Assembly (NCBI GenBank): GCA_015058205.1
Contig: SVCS01000010.1
Location: 1-37,484 of the forward strand
Source of the DNA: Clostridiales bacterium
GTDB taxonomy: Bacteria; Bacillota; Clostridia; Peptostreptococcales; Anaerovoracaceae
Reading direction: 5' to 3'
Length of the DNA stretch: 37,484 nt
Positions 1 through 11,352 of this stretch are shown here, one piece after another; the first letter of the stretch is position 1, and the number at the start of each line of letters is the position of its first letter. A program made the position numbers and the translations under genes. The notes below the pieces were generated by a model. That model had not been told where the DNA came from, did no database searches, and saw nothing but the letters and a program-made list of their open reading frames with translations.

Positions 1-1263
1 TTCCGGGTGCAGGAGGTCTATGACCGTCACGGCATCTACTACGGACAGAACGTCATCAGCAAAAACATGATGATCGCAGACAGAAGGAGGCTGCTGAACG
101 GCAACTCCTTCATCCTGGGGGTGTCCGGTTCCGGTAAATCGTTCACGGCAAAGAATGAGATCACCAATCTGATTCTGGGTACGGATGCGGATATCATCAT
201 CGTGGATCCGGAGCGTGAGTACGCGCCGCTGATCAGAGCGTTGGGAGGCTCGGTCATCGAAATCTCCGCAACGTCATCCAATCACATCAATGCCATGGAT
301 ATGAACAGGGAATACGGTGAAACGGACCCGATCATCGAGAAATCGCAGTTCCTGCAGAGCCTCTGCGAGCAGATCATCGCCGGTCACAAGTTCGCAAAAG
401 GTCAGCAGTCCATCATCGACCGCTGTACGGAGAACGTCTATAGGTTCTATCAGCAGGGCAATTATCAGGGTACACCGCCGACGCTGCAGGACTTCCGTGA
501 AGAACTGCTGAAACAGCCGGAACCGGAGGCAAAGTCCCTGGCTCTGGAACTGGAACTCTTCACCAGAGGATCACTGAACACCTTCGCCAAACAGACCAAC
601 GTGGATACAAACAACCGCCTGATCTGCTATGACATCCTGGAACTGGGCGAGCAACTGAGAGCCATCGGTATGCTGGTCATTCTTGACTCTATCCTGAACA
701 GAATCACGCAGAACAGGCAGAAGGGTAAGCAGACCTTCGTATTCATCGATGAGATCTATCTGCTGTTTATGCATGAGTACTCAGCGCAGTTTCTGTTCAA
801 GCTTTGGAAGAGAGTCAGAAAGTACGGCGCCTTCTGTACCGGTATCACGCAGAACGTGCTGGATCTGCTGCAGTCTCATACTGCCAGGACCATGCTGTCC
901 AACTCGGAGTTTATCGTCATGCTCAATCAGGCAGCGACGGACCGGATCGAACTGGCCAAGCTCCTGAATATCTCAGACCGGCAGCTATCGTATATCACCA
1001 ACGTGGACGCCGGGCACGGCCTGATCAAGGTCGGATCGTCACTGGTGCCCTTCGAGAACAACTTCCCGAAGGATACGAAACTCTATCAGCTCATGACGAG
1101 CAAGCCTGGGGAAGGATTCTTCCAGCAGAATTTGAAGTCTGAAACAAAGCCTGTGATGACGAAGAAAGAACAGGCGATTCTGGAAAAGATCCGGGAGATT
1201 GCCAGATCGCCGGAAGAGTACGAGAAACTCGTGGATAAGTATCTGAAACCGGCAGAAGGGTAG
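1..1263 (+). CDS. VirB4/TcpF-type conjugation ATPase, C-terminal part (5' partial)
   Basis: The reading frame is open from the first base, so the gene begins upstream. The 420 residues seen are about half the usual VirB4/TcpF length. Numbered from the GTG at 7, Walker A GVSGSGKS lies at about 38-45 and Walker B FVFIDEIYLLF at about 246. The downstream stretch GITQNVLDLL and LSNSEFIVML is typical of the VirB4/TraE/Orf16 family, cytoplasmic ATPases that power type IV secretion and pilus-like assembly during conjugation. In Tn916-like elements the VirB6-like and CwlT genes follow directly. Here an oppositely oriented block of about 1.5 kb comes first and no VirB6 gene is seen, which suggests rearrangement or insertion. 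Family assignment is firm; whether transfer still works cannot be judged. Confidence 0.9.
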   Translation, partial: FRVQEVYDRHGIYYGQNVISKNMMIADRRRLLNGNSFILGVSGSGKSFTAKNEITNLILGTDADIIIVDPEREYAPLIRALGGSVIEISATSSNHINAMDMNREYGETDPIIEKSQFLQSLCEQIIAGHKFAKGQQSIIDRCTENVYRFYQQGNYQGTPPTLQDFREELLKQPEPEAKSLALELELFTRGSLNTFAKQTNVDTNNRLICYDILELGEQLRAIGMLVILDSILNRITQNRQKGKQTFVFIDEIYLLFMHEYSAQFLFKLWKRVRKYGAFCTGITQNVLDLLQSHTARTMLSNSEFIVMLNQAATDRIELAKLLNISDRQLSYITNVDAGHGLIKVGSSLVPFENNFPKDTKLYQLMTSKPGEGFFQQNLKSETKPVMTKKEQAILEKIREIARSPEEYEKLVDKYLKPAEG

Positions 1264-1271
1264 ACAAAAAA

Positions 1272-1307
1272 GAGAAGAAAGCCAAAATCGAGACCGGCTT
1301 TCTTCTC
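1272..1307 (-). terminator. Rho-independent terminator of the YbaK-family gene
   Basis: A perfect 12-bp stem (GAGAAGAAAGCC at 1272-1283 with its complement at 1296-1307) has a 12-nt loop. On the minus strand it is followed by TTTTTTGT. It therefore ends the leftward gene at 1345-1836. It may also stop the rightward VirB4 transcript, whose stop codon is only 8 bases away. Confidence 0.85.
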
Positions 1308-1344
1308 ATACATTCATGGTAAACAAATGTGTGTCGTTTTATCA

Positions 1345-1836
1345 CTATGGCAAATCGATTACATTAACGGTGTAATCAAGGGCCTCAATATAACGGATCA
1401 GATCGTCAGTATTAAGGAATATGGTTTTCTCGTTGGTGTTCGGATGAAAACTCATGCGCTCTTCAGTAATAATCTCACGATCGATGAAAACATTAATGTC
1501 ATGATCGGCATTGTTGAGCAGCCCGAAGGGAGAAACCACACCCGGCGGGAGCATCATTTTTTCATAGAGAGTATTTTCAGATGCCATCTTGACGCCTTTC
1601 ATCTCTACCAGTTCACTGAAGGCCTTCATATCAAGGCGTTTTTTGTCATCCATAATGACGAGAAAAAAGTTCCGCTTCTTTTTATCTGTAAGGAACATTG
1701 TCTTAGTCCTTACGCCTTCGATTCCTTCAATAAAGTTGTCGGCCTGCTCGGTTGTCAGGGCAGGTTCATGCTCCACGAGCTGAAACGGGATCTCTAATGC
1801 GTTGAGTTTATCTTCCACAAGCTGGTTTAAAGACAT
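1345..1836 (-). CDS. YbaK/ProX-family aminoacyl-tRNA deacylase
   Basis: A 163-residue protein of the YbaK/EbsC/ProX fold. Members hydrolyse mischarged aminoacyl-tRNA, most often Ala- or Cys-tRNAPro, in the cytoplasm. Family marks are an N-terminal segment with VEHEPALTTEQA, the central KTMFLTDKKKRNFFLVIM strand pair (the KxxxL stretch holds the usual catalytic lysine), and the SPFGLLNN segment near residue 105, which matches the GxxSPF/GLxND loop of ProX proteins. The start at 1836 follows GGAGGTG at a good distance; a longer in-frame ATG at 1905 would run through the upstream terminator hairpin and has no clear ribosome site. The gene has its own terminator and lies inverted between conjugation genes, so it is probably inserted cargo. 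The exact substrate is not determinable. Confidence 0.85.
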   Translation of the reverse strand: MSLNQLVEDKLNALEIPFQLVEHEPALTTEQADNFIEGIEGVRTKTMFLTDKKKRNFFLVIMDDKKRLDMKAFSELVEMKGVKMASENTLYEKMMLPPGVVSPFGLLNNADHDINVFIDREIITEERMSFHPNTNEKTIFLNTDDLIRYIEALDYTVNVIDLP

Positions 1837-1876
1837 AGGGCACCTCCGTTTTTTGAATGTTACTGAAAAAATATAA

Positions 1877-1903
1877 GAGGGTGCCAGATGGTGCAGCACC
1901 CTC
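1877..1903 (-). terminator. Terminator of the small leftward gene
   Basis: GAGGGTGC (1877-1884) pairs with GCACCCTC (1896-1903) around an 11-nt loop. On the minus strand the hairpin is followed by TTATATTTTTT, so it ends the gene at 1942-2142 and separates it from the YbaK-family gene. Confidence 0.75.
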
Positions 1904-1941
1904 ATAAGATCCTCTTACAGAGGAATTGTTATGGGCCTGTT

Positions 1942-2142
1942 TTATTTTATGCTGTTGATTGCGGTAGCGTTTTCGTTGATAATGTCATGAACCATAGAAT
2001 CAATCATGTTCTCATCAATTCCATCGGTTCTCATGCTCATTCTGAGAACAGAGGCTTTTGTTTCATAATCTGTATCCAGTACCCTGTTCATGACCGAACG
2101 ATATTTGTTCATAAGCTGGTTGGTATTATATGCTCTTTTCAT
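1942..2142 (-). CDS. Small hypothetical protein, 66 residues
   Basis: The protein begins MKRAYNTNQLMNKYRSVMNR and is rich in polar and helix-forming residues, with no membrane segment or cysteine. I do not recognise the family. A clean GGAGGTG sits 6 bases before the ATG, and a terminator hairpin follows the stop, so it looks like a real single-gene unit. About 200 bases upstream (2143-2335) hold no gene. They include an AAGAG/CTCTT hairpin around CTTCCGGAAG that would lie in the 5' leader. On position it could be a small regulator or cargo protein of the element; this is inference. Confidence 0.6.
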   Translation of the reverse strand: MKRAYNTNQLMNKYRSVMNRVLDTDYETKASVLRMSMRTDGIDENMIDSMVHDIINENATAINSIK

Positions 2143-2335
2143 TTTGCACCTCCATTTTCATCTTTGTTGGTATCAGCTTTTAAGAGAAGGTGTCTTCCGG
2201 AAGTTTATCTCTTTTCTGATTTGATGATACAGCAAAATCAAAGTTAAGTAAAACTGGAATAACAAAACAATAAAGCAAAGTAAACTTTACACCCAACAAT
2301 CTATACATTTGAAACCGACAGACCAAACAGACATT

Positions 2336-2356
2336 GGAGGCAGCACCGCTGCCTCC
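2336..2356 (-). terminator. Hairpin after the leftward pseudogene
   Basis: GGAGGCAGC (2336-2344) and GCTGCCTCC (2348-2356) form a perfect 9-bp stem with a 3-nt loop, 13 bases past the stop of the leftward pseudogene. No strong T run follows, so it may be a weak or factor-assisted terminator. Confidence 0.5.
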
Positions 2357-2368
2357 GGATACATGGAC

Positions 2369-2713
2369 TTAATATGTCGAAGGCAGAGCTTTTGCCCACT
2401 TGAACAGCATATCCATTACTTCTACAATCTCCCAGCTCAAATCATCAGGGAAGCATGAGACATACTGATACTGCATGTGGCCGTCCTCTGCCCAGAACCA
2501 TCCTGTGGGCAGTTCTTCCGGTGTGATCATCCCGAATTCGAATTGAATATATGCGCTGTCGAAACCTTCTCTCACATGACCGCTGCAGCTCCAGGCCGTT
2601 CTGTAGCCTTTCAGGTTCAGGATCTATATCGTCGGAGCAATAAGATCATCAATCTGTACTCCATGCTTCATAGGTTCAGCCGAAAGTTCAAAGGTCTCTT
2701 CATCCATATACAT
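2369..2713 (-). pseudogene. Small unknown gene interrupted by one in-frame TAG
   Basis: Reading leftward from the ATG at 2713, with GGGAGGT just upstream, gives MYMDEETFELSAEPMKHGVQ and then IDDLIAPTI before a TAG at 2626-2624. The same frame then stays open as ILNLKGYRTAWSCSGHV and on to FKWAKALPSTY at 2369. The two parts fit as one protein of about 113 residues; an IAPTIxxLNxKGYxTxxxCSGH pattern is familiar from small uncharacterised Bacillota proteins. The downstream part alone has only a GTG at 2575 with no good ribosome site. A single point mutation is the simplest reading. A sequencing error or amber readthrough are the alternatives. Confidence 0.6.
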
Positions 2714-2807
2714 AACGGTACCTCCCACCAAGCACAGAATACATAGAAAGAGCTTAAAAAGCAACTGCTGTTGGATGTCAGAAGTATCAGGCGAAGGAGG
2801 TGCAGGT

Positions 2808-4406
2808 ATGGCGGATATAAAGACAAGGCAGAGCAAAAAGGGGACGATCAGAACCATTGACCGTGCCTCCGCGATGACATCGCATGTCAAGGATGTGCAT
2901 GCTCGGACGAAAGAGGAGATGCTGCACTCCAGAGAGCAAAGCAGGGAGCAGGCATCCTCTCAGGCATCGGATCAAATGGGACGAGGTGCAGAGCGCGGCG
3001 TGAGGAAAGCTGCGACTTACAGTACAGATGCTGCAAAGGCAGGATACCGCGCTATCAGATCCAAAGAAAGCATCCTGCAAAGAAGAGCGGAACAGAAGAT
3101 GGCAGGGGAAGAGGTGGCACATGAAACCTCAGCGATCCGTACAAGGGAGGTCGTCCTGCGATCCCAGCGCATCCGGAGCAAAGGTCGTCCTGCTTTTGCT
3201 TCGAGAAGACAGCGGGTAGCAAGACCTGCAAGAGCAACGAGAATGCCGGCAAACGCGGGGCTCAGAATGGCGAAGAAGCAGTTTCAGATGCAGAGACAGA
3301 CCCGGATGGCGGCGAGGATCTCCAGGAAAGCAGCAGGGAAGGCTTTGCAAAGCATCAAACTGCTTTTGGAAAGCACGAAACTGTTGATAGCATCGCTGGC
3401 TGCCGGAGGAAGCGTTGCCATTATCATCATCCTGATATTCGTGCTCTTTGGAGCGGCATTCTATACCTTTGGGGATGACAGCTCTGATAACTATATCGAG
3501 GTCAGTCCGGAGGTTGAGGCCTATACGCCGCTGATCAGCAGATATGCGCAGCAGTACGGTATTGGTGAGTATGTTGAGCTGATCAAAGCTGTCATGATGC
3601 AGGAATCCGGCGGCAGAGGCACCGATCCCATGCAGTGCTCCGAAAGCCCGTTCAACAAGAAATACTCCCATGCGCCGAACAGCATCAAGGATCCAGAGTA
3701 TTCCATTAACTGCGGAGTGCATTATCTGGCGGACTGCCTGAAACAGGCACGGTGCAAAAGTCCAATCGACATGAATCACATCCGCTTGGCACTGCAAGGC
3801 TATAACTACGGAAACGGGTATATATCCTGGGCTATCAAGAAAGACGGCGGATATACCGTTGCCAACGCCATTACCTTTTCTGACATGCAGGCGAAGAAGC
3901 ATGGCTGGAAGAGCTATGGAGACAAACAGTATCCAGCTCATGTGCTCAGATATTATCCGTACGGCAGCTATAACATCGGCGTAGGCAACACTGCCATTGT
4001 CAGGGTTGCTGAACAACAGCTCGGAAACCACGGCGGCAAGAAGTTCTGGAGCTGGTATGGATACAGCAACAGAGTAAGCTGGTGCGGATGTTTCGTCAGC
4101 TGGTGTGAGAACCAATGCGGGTATATCAAATCAGGGACCGTGCCGAAGTTCTCCTATGTACCGGATATCGTGGACTGGGCCAAGTCTCATCACCACTGGC
4201 AGAGCAGAAATTATAAGCCATCACCAGGAGATATCATAATTATTGACTGGTACGCCAATGGAACCAGAGATCATGTTGGACTGGTTGAACGATGCGATGG
4301 AAGGACTGTATATACCATTGAAGGGAACAGAAGTGATGCAGTCAGGCGTGGATCGTATAGGGTTGGGAGTGGGACGATATATGGTTATGTGGTGCCAAAG
4401 TATTGA
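2808..4406 (+). CDS. CwlT-like conjugation wall hydrolase (lysozyme-like + CHAP)
   Basis: A 532-residue membrane-anchored cell-wall hydrolase that opens peptidoglycan for the conjugation machine, as CwlT/Orf14 does in Tn916 and ICEBs1. A very basic cytoplasmic part of about 190 residues is followed by one membrane segment (about 192-222, IIIILIFVLFGAAFYTF). Next comes a lysozyme-like muramidase domain with AVMMQESGG (Glu at about 266) and GYNYGNGYISW, then a C-terminal CHAP/NlpC-like peptidase with VSWCGCFVSW (Cys at about 426) and DHVGLVE (His at about 489). The basic N-terminal region is longer than in Tn916 Orf14. I chose 2808 because GGAGGTGCAGGT precedes it; an in-frame ATG at 2775 lacks a ribosome site. 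VirB8-like genes that often follow are absent; the restriction island comes next. Confidence 0.9.
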   Translation: MADIKTRQSKKGTIRTIDRASAMTSHVKDVHARTKEEMLHSREQSREQASSQASDQMGRGAERGVRKAATYSTDAAKAGYRAIRSKESILQRRAEQKMAGEEVAHETSAIRTREVVLRSQRIRSKGRPAFASRRQRVARPARATRMPANAGLRMAKKQFQMQRQTRMAARISRKAAGKALQSIKLLLESTKLLIASLAAGGSVAIIIILIFVLFGAAFYTFGDDSSDNYIEVSPEVEAYTPLISRYAQQYGIGEYVELIKAVMMQESGGRGTDPMQCSESPFNKKYSHAPNSIKDPEYSINCGVHYLADCLKQARCKSPIDMNHIRLALQGYNYGNGYISWAIKKDGGYTVANAITFSDMQAKKHGWKSYGDKQYPAHVLRYYPYGSYNIGVGNTAIVRVAEQQLGNHGGKKFWSWYGYSNRVSWCGCFVSWCENQCGYIKSGTVPKFSYVPDIVDWAKSHHHWQSRNYKPSPGDIIIIDWYANGTRDHVGLVERCDGRTVYTIEGNRSDAVRRGSYRVGSGTIYGYVVPKY

Positions 4407-4409
4407 AAG

Positions 4410-4443
4410 TTTTCAGATAAATTTTCAGATAAGTTTTCAGAAA
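4410..4443 (+). repeat. 12-bp tandem repeat just after the wall-hydrolase gene
   Basis: TTTTCAGATAA occurs at 4410-4420 and 4422-4432, and TTTTCAGAAA at 4434-4443, giving a strict 12-base period. It begins 4 bases after the stop codon. It could be a slippage product or a small protein-binding site; nothing in the sequence decides between them. Confidence 0.6.
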
Positions 4444-4521
4444 GGGCTACGATATATGGGTGCGTGCCCCGATATTAGTGTGTTTGCATAGTTGCATAAG
4501 CGGTAACAGTATTCCATGTAA

Positions 4522-4571
4522 GACATGTAATGTCATTTCGCTGATGAAAGAAGGAATTATTATGGTATAAT
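4522..4571 (+). promoter_or_regulatory. Putative promoter and operator of the restriction island
   Basis: A perfect -10 TATAAT lies at 4566-4571, 39 bases before the hsdM start. The matching -35 region (around 4542-4548) is weak, which suggests an activated or regulated promoter. A short dyad GACAT-GTA-ATGTC at 4522-4534 lies just upstream. The WYL regulator in the same gene run is a candidate to bind here; that link is inference. Confidence 0.5.
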
Positions 4572-4609
4572 TTTTTTATCAAATATAATCAGGAAGGGAA
4601 AGTCTGAAA

Positions 4610-6177
4610 ATGGAAGATAATACAAGACGGCTGGAACGTGAAGAACTGCACAGGGCTATATGGCAGATCGCCAATGATTTGCGCGGAAGCGTTGATGGAT
4701 GGGATTTCAAGCAGTATGTTCTGGGAACACTTTTTTATCGATATATTTCTGAAAATCTAACAAACTATATCAATAAAGGGGAAAATGAAGCAGGAAATGA
4801 TTCCTTTGATTACGCAAAATTGTCGGACTCCGAAGCAGAAATGGCACGCGATGATCTTATCAATGAGAAGGGGTTCTTTATTCTGCCAAGTCAGCTGTTT
4901 GAAAATGTCAGAAAGAATGCTCCCAACAATGAGAACCTGAATGAGACTCTTGAAAGCACCTTCAATGCAATTGAAAATTCCGCAAAGGGTACAGAGAGCG
5001 AAGATGACTTGGCCGGCCTCTTTGATGACTTTGATGTAAACAGCAATAAGCTGGGTGCAACGGTAGCCAAAAGAAATGATAAATTGACGAAGCTTCTTAA
5101 TGGCGTAGCTGACATGAATCTTGGCGACGTCAAAAGCCAGAACATCGATGCCTTTGGCGACGCCTATGAATATCTCATGACAATGTATGCATCAAATGCT
5201 GGCAAGTCGGGAGGAGAGTTTTTTACACCAGCTGATGTTTCCGAATTGCTTACGATGCTGGGAACGGTGGGAAGAACAGAAGTTAATAAAGTATATGATC
5301 CAGCATGTGGGTCTGGTTCACTTCTTCTCAAGGCAGAGAAGATACTCGGCAAGAATGCTGTAAAGAACGGCTTCTATGGACAGGAAGTCAACATCACCAC
5401 ATACAACCTGTGCAGAATCAACATGTTCCTGCATGATGTTGGGTTCGATAAGTTTGATATCGCCTGTGAGGATACTTTGATCTCACCCCAGCATTGGGAC
5501 GATGAGCCGTTTGATCTAATTGTTTCCAATCCTCCCTACTCCATCAAATGGGCGGGGAGTGACAATCCGCTGCTGATCAACGACCCAAGATTCTCACCGG
5601 CAGGTGTGCTTGCTCCAAAGAGCAAAGCAGATTTGGCCTTTATCATGCACAGCTTGTCTTGGCTGTCGGCCAGCGGAACCGCAGCAATCGTATGCTTCCC
5701 GGGGATCATGTACCGAGGCGGTGCAGAACAGAAGATCAGAAAATATCTGATCGACAATAACTATGTAGATTGTGTCATTCAGTTGCCGAGCAATTTGTTC
5801 TTCGGCACATCCATCGCCACCTGCATTATGGTGCTAAAAAAGAACAAAACAGATAACAACGTGCTGTTCATAGATGCTTCAGATGAATGCATTAAAGTTA
5901 CCAATAACAATAAACTGACAGAAGAGAATAAACAGCACATCGTCGGCATTTTTACCGATAGAAGTGAGGAGGAGCATTTTTCACATTTGGCATCCTATGA
6001 TGAGGTTACAGAAAACGACTATAACCTTTCTGTTTCGACCTATGTAGAGGCAAAGGACACCAGAGAAAAGATCGATATCGTAAAACTCAATGCTGAAATC
6101 AAAGAAATCGTGGCAAGAGAACAGGTGCTTCGCAACGAGATTGATAAGATTATCGAAGAAATCGAAGGAGGCCAGGC

Positions 6178-6181
<4 letters not shown>
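4610..6181 (+). CDS. hsdM: Type I restriction-modification DNA methyltransferase subunit M
   Basis: A 523-residue HsdM. With HsdS it methylates adenine N6 in a bipartite target; with HsdR added it forms the restriction complex. The N-terminal helical domain ([14 protein letters not shown]... [14 protein letters not shown]) is typical of HsdM. The SAM-binding motif [11 protein letters not shown] is at about 230 and the catalytic NPPY at about 307, both intact. A C-terminal helical tail ([19 protein letters not shown]) would contact HsdS. The length fits the type IC group (EcoR124I M is about 520). AGGAAGGGAAAG precedes the ATG. The stop overlaps the hsdS start by 4 bases (ATGA), so the two are translationally coupled. 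Confidence 0.96.
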
Positions 6182-8022
<1,841 letters not shown>

Positions 8023-8034
8023 GGAGAATGATTT

Positions 8035-11000
8035 ATGCCATATTTCAATATAGTTGCACAGACAAATGAAAATACGGTTGTTACGGAATATGAACCGGTG
8101 AAGAAACGCTCGGACAGCTATCAAAGTGAAGCGCAGCTTGAGCAGGAGTTTATCAAGATCCTGTGTGAACAGGGCTACGAATACCTTCCGATCCACACAG
8201 AGGCAGAACTTGTGAACAACCTTCGCGCCAGGTTGGAATTTTTGAATGCATATAAATTCTCGGATGATGAGTGGCGAAGGTTCTTCGGCGGCTCCATCGC
8301 TAATCCCAATGAGCATATCAAAGAGAAAGCCCGGAAGATTCAGGAAGATTTTGTTCAAGTGCTGAAGCGGGACGACGGTACTTCGAAGAACATTACACTG
8401 ATCGATAAAAAGAATATTCACAACAACACGCTGCAGGTGATTAACCAGTATGAAGTCAGCCAAGAACAGGGTGCGAACTATAATAACCGTTACGATGTTA
8501 CGGTTTTGGTCAACGGGTTCCCGATGGTGCACATCGAGCTTAAGCGGAGAGGCGTGGCAATTCGTGAAGCTTTCAACCAAATCAACCGCTACCAGAGAGA
8601 TTCCTTCTGGGCCGGCAGCGGTCTGTTTGAATATGTGCAGATTTTCGTCATATCCAATGGCACCGACACCAAATACTATTCCAACAGCACACGTGATAAC
8701 GCCATTCATGATGCGAATGCAGCCAAGTCGAAAAAGAACAAGACAAGTAACAGCTTTGAATTCACATCTTTCTGGGCCGATGCAAACAATAGAGTCATCC
8801 CGGATCTTGTTGACTTTGCAAAGACTTTCTTTGCCAAGCACACGATCCTGAATATCCTGACAAAGTACTGCATCTTCACGTCCGAAGAAATGCTTATGGT
8901 CATGCGACCGTATCAGATCACGGCGACAGAGCGCATCCTGAATCGCATCGAGATTGCCAACAATTATAAAAAGTACGGCAAAATCGAAGGCGGCGGATAT
9001 ATCTGGCATACGACAGGATCAGGAAAAACGCTCACTTCCTTCAAGGCGGCGAGACTTGCGTCGCAGCTTGACTACATAGATAAGGTGCTATTTGTCGTAG
9101 ACAGAAAAGATCTGGACTACCAGACTATGAAGGAATACGACCGGTTTGAGAAGGGTGCTGCAAACAGCAACACTTCAACGGCGATTCTGAAAAGGCAGCT
9201 GGAAGATCCGAACGCCAATATCATCATTACGACGATACAGAAGCTGGCTACGTTCATAAAGAAAAATGCCGAGCATGAAGTTTACGGCAAGCATGTGGTT
9301 ATCATTTTCGACGAATGCCACAGGTCGCAGTTTGGAGATATGCATGCTGCGATCGTTAAGCATTTCAAAAAGTATCATCTGTTTGGGTTCACAGGAACTC
9401 CGATCTTTGCAGCTAATACTGGTGCAAGAAGGAATCCACAGTTCTTTACCACGGAGCAGACCTTCGGAGATCAGCTTCACACATACACCATCGTGGATGC
9501 GATCAATGACAGAAACGTTCTACCGTTCAGAGTGGATTACATCAAAACCATGAATACTGCTTTCGATATCCACGATGAGGAAGTATGGGATATCGACCGC
9601 GAGAAAGCGTTCATGGCACCGGAGCGCATTACAAAGGTTACAGAATATATTCTGGAGCACTTCAATCAAAAAACCTACCGCGGGAACAAAACATACGATT
9701 TCAGTGTTCTTACAAATATCGCTGACGTGGCTTCCGGCAAAAACAAGATTGAAGAGATCAAGGCGAAACAGAGGGTGAGTGGTTTTAATTCCATTCTGGC
9801 GGTAGCATCTGTTCCTATGGCCAAACTCTATTATGAAGAGTTCCAAAAGCAAATGGCCGCGGACCTTAGAAAGAAGTTGAAGGTTGCAACGATATACAGT
9901 TTTGCGGCTAATGAAGAAGTGGATGGGGAGGGTGGTCTTCTGGGTGAGGAAAATTCAGAGGACACTTCAGCACTCGATCAGCCATCAAGGGATTTCCTCG
10001 AAAAAGCCATCTCTGATTATAATGAGATGTTCCATACCAACTATGACACATCAAGTGAGAAATTCCAGAACTACTATAAGGACGTCTCCCTTCGCATGAA
10101 GAATAAGGAACTGGATTTGTTGATCGTTGTCAACATGTTCCTGACCGGATTTGATGCGACAACACTAAATACCCTGTGGGTCGATAAGAACCTGAAGATG
10201 CATGGGTTGATTCAGGCGTTTTCCAGAACAAACAGAATCCTGAACAGCATCAAGACCTTCGGAAACATCATATGTTTCAGAAACTTGCAGCAGCGTGTGG
10301 ATGACGCGATTGCTCTCTTCGGTGATAAGGAAGCCGGAGGAATCGTGCTGCTTCACAGTTTCCAGGATTACTACTATGGATATGAAACTGCTGATGGCAA
10401 AGACATGCCGGGATACGTTGACATGATCGATGGCCTTTGCGAGAAGTTCCCGCTTGCCGAGCCACAGATTATTGGTGAGGAAGCGCAGAAGGAATTCATC
10501 AGACTCTTTGGCGCGATTTTGAGAATGAGAAACCTGCTCAGCTCCTTCGATGAATTCACTGGCAAGGAGATTCTCTCGGAACGTGACATGCAGGACTACA
10601 TGGGTCGTTATCAGGACCTGTGGGACATCTGGCGCAGGAAGAAAGAAGAAAGCACTGATATTACAGACGATATTGTCTTTGAGATGGAACTGATCAAGCA
10701 GGTGGAGATCAATATTGATTATATCCTGATGCTTGTGAAAAAGTATCATGATGAACACATGACCGATAAGGAGTTGCTTGTTACCATCCGCAAGGCGGTG
10801 GACTCCAGCCCGCAGCTGAGAAGCAAAAAGAACTTGATCGAGATGTTTATTGCGAGCCTCGGAAGCAGTACAACGGATATCATGGAAGGATGGAATGCGT
10901 TTGTACAAAGGCAGAGGGAGGAAGATCTTGCCGCGATTATTCAATCCGAGAAACTAAAACCGGAAGAAACGAGACGGTTCTTGGAAAAGGCCTTTGCTGA

Positions 11001-11241
11001 CGGTGAGATCAAAACGACCGGAACAGAAATCACAGCCCTCATGCCCCCGGTATCACGATTTGGCGGAGGTGGAAAGGATCGATCCCAAAAGAAACAGACT
11101 GTCATTGATAAATTGAAGTCTTTCTTTGATAGATACTTTGGTATAGGAAACCAGTTTAAGTCTACAGGGAACATTGAATATGATTCTTTTGTAGATGAAG
11201 AACTGCCAATGGTGGCTGAAAATGCTGATGACTACCACTGA
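8035..11241 (+). CDS. hsdR: Type I restriction endonuclease subunit R
   Basis: A 1068-residue motor and nuclease subunit that translocates DNA and cuts it at a distance when HsdM/HsdS meet an unmodified site. The N-terminal PD-(D/E)XK nuclease domain shows MVHIELKRRG (E168, K170) after a conserved Asp in the YDVTVLV strand. The helicase core has Walker A TTGSGKT at about 326-332, DECH at about 426-429 and FTGTPIF at about 455. Motif VI-like residues QAFSRTNRI follow near 727. A helical C-terminal domain for binding the methylase completes it. Length and motif order fit the EcoR124I (type IC) group. It starts 12 bases after hsdS behind AAGGAGAATG. All key residues seem intact, so the enzyme should be active. 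Confidence 0.96.
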   Translation: MPYFNIVAQTNENTVVTEYEPVKKRSDSYQSEAQLEQEFIKILCEQGYEYLPIHTEAELVNNLRARLEFLNAYKFSDDEWRRFFGGSIANPNEHIKEKARKIQEDFVQVLKRDDGTSKNITLIDKKNIHNNTLQVINQYEVSQEQGANYNNRYDVTVLVNGFPMVHIELKRRGVAIREAFNQINRYQRDSFWAGSGLFEYVQIFVISNGTDTKYYSNSTRDNAIHDANAAKSKKNKTSNSFEFTSFWADANNRVIPDLVDFAKTFFAKHTILNILTKYCIFTSEEMLMVMRPYQITATERILNRIEIANNYKKYGKIEGGGYIWHTTGSGKTLTSFKAARLASQLDYIDKVLFVVDRKDLDYQTMKEYDRFEKGAANSNTSTAILKRQLEDPNANIIITTIQKLATFIKKNAEHEVYGKHVVIIFDECHRSQFGDMHAAIVKHFKKYHLFGFTGTPIFAANTGARRNPQFFTTEQTFGDQLHTYTIVDAINDRNVLPFRVDYIKTMNTAFDIHDEEVWDIDREKAFMAPERITKVTEYILEHFNQKTYRGNKTYDFSVLTNIADVASGKNKIEEIKAKQRVSGFNSILAVASVPMAKLYYEEFQKQMAADLRKKLKVATIYSFAANEEVDGEGGLLGEENSEDTSALDQPSRDFLEKAISDYNEMFHTNYDTSSEKFQNYYKDVSLRMKNKELDLLIVVNMFLTGFDATTLNTLWVDKNLKMHGLIQAFSRTNRILNSIKTFGNIICFRNLQQRVDDAIALFGDKEAGGIVLLHSFQDYYYGYETADGKDMPGYVDMIDGLCEKFPLAEPQIIGEEAQKEFIRLFGAILRMRNLLSSFDEFTGKEILSERDMQDYMGRYQDLWDIWRRKKEESTDITDDIVFEMELIKQVEINIDYILMLVKKYHDEHMTDKELLVTIRKAVDSSPQLRSKKNLIEMFIASLGSSTTDIMEGWNAFVQRQREEDLAAIIQSEKLKPEETRRFLEKAFADGEIKTTGTEITALMPPVSRFGGGGKDRSQKKQTVIDKLKSFFDRYFGIGNQFKSTGNIEYDSFVDEELPMVAENADDYH

Positions 11242-11352
11242 TACAAGTAAGCAAACTGAAAATGCCCACATCACCATAGCAGTAGAGTCCAAAAGTAGGG
11301 CATGGGACTTCGCATCGAGTTGAATGTGTTGAAGAATCTGGAGGATAAATAA

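Noticed and set aside
3129..4115. Leftward 328-codon frame opposite the wall-hydrolase gene
   Set aside because: It is a mirror of a gene with strong domains and codon pattern; no sensible protein or start signal.
11301..11352. A 16-codon peptide before the nuclease gene (MGLRIELNVLKNLEDK)
   Set aside because: It has no ribosome site and is bounded by stop codons by chance; it could be a gene remnant but cannot be supported.
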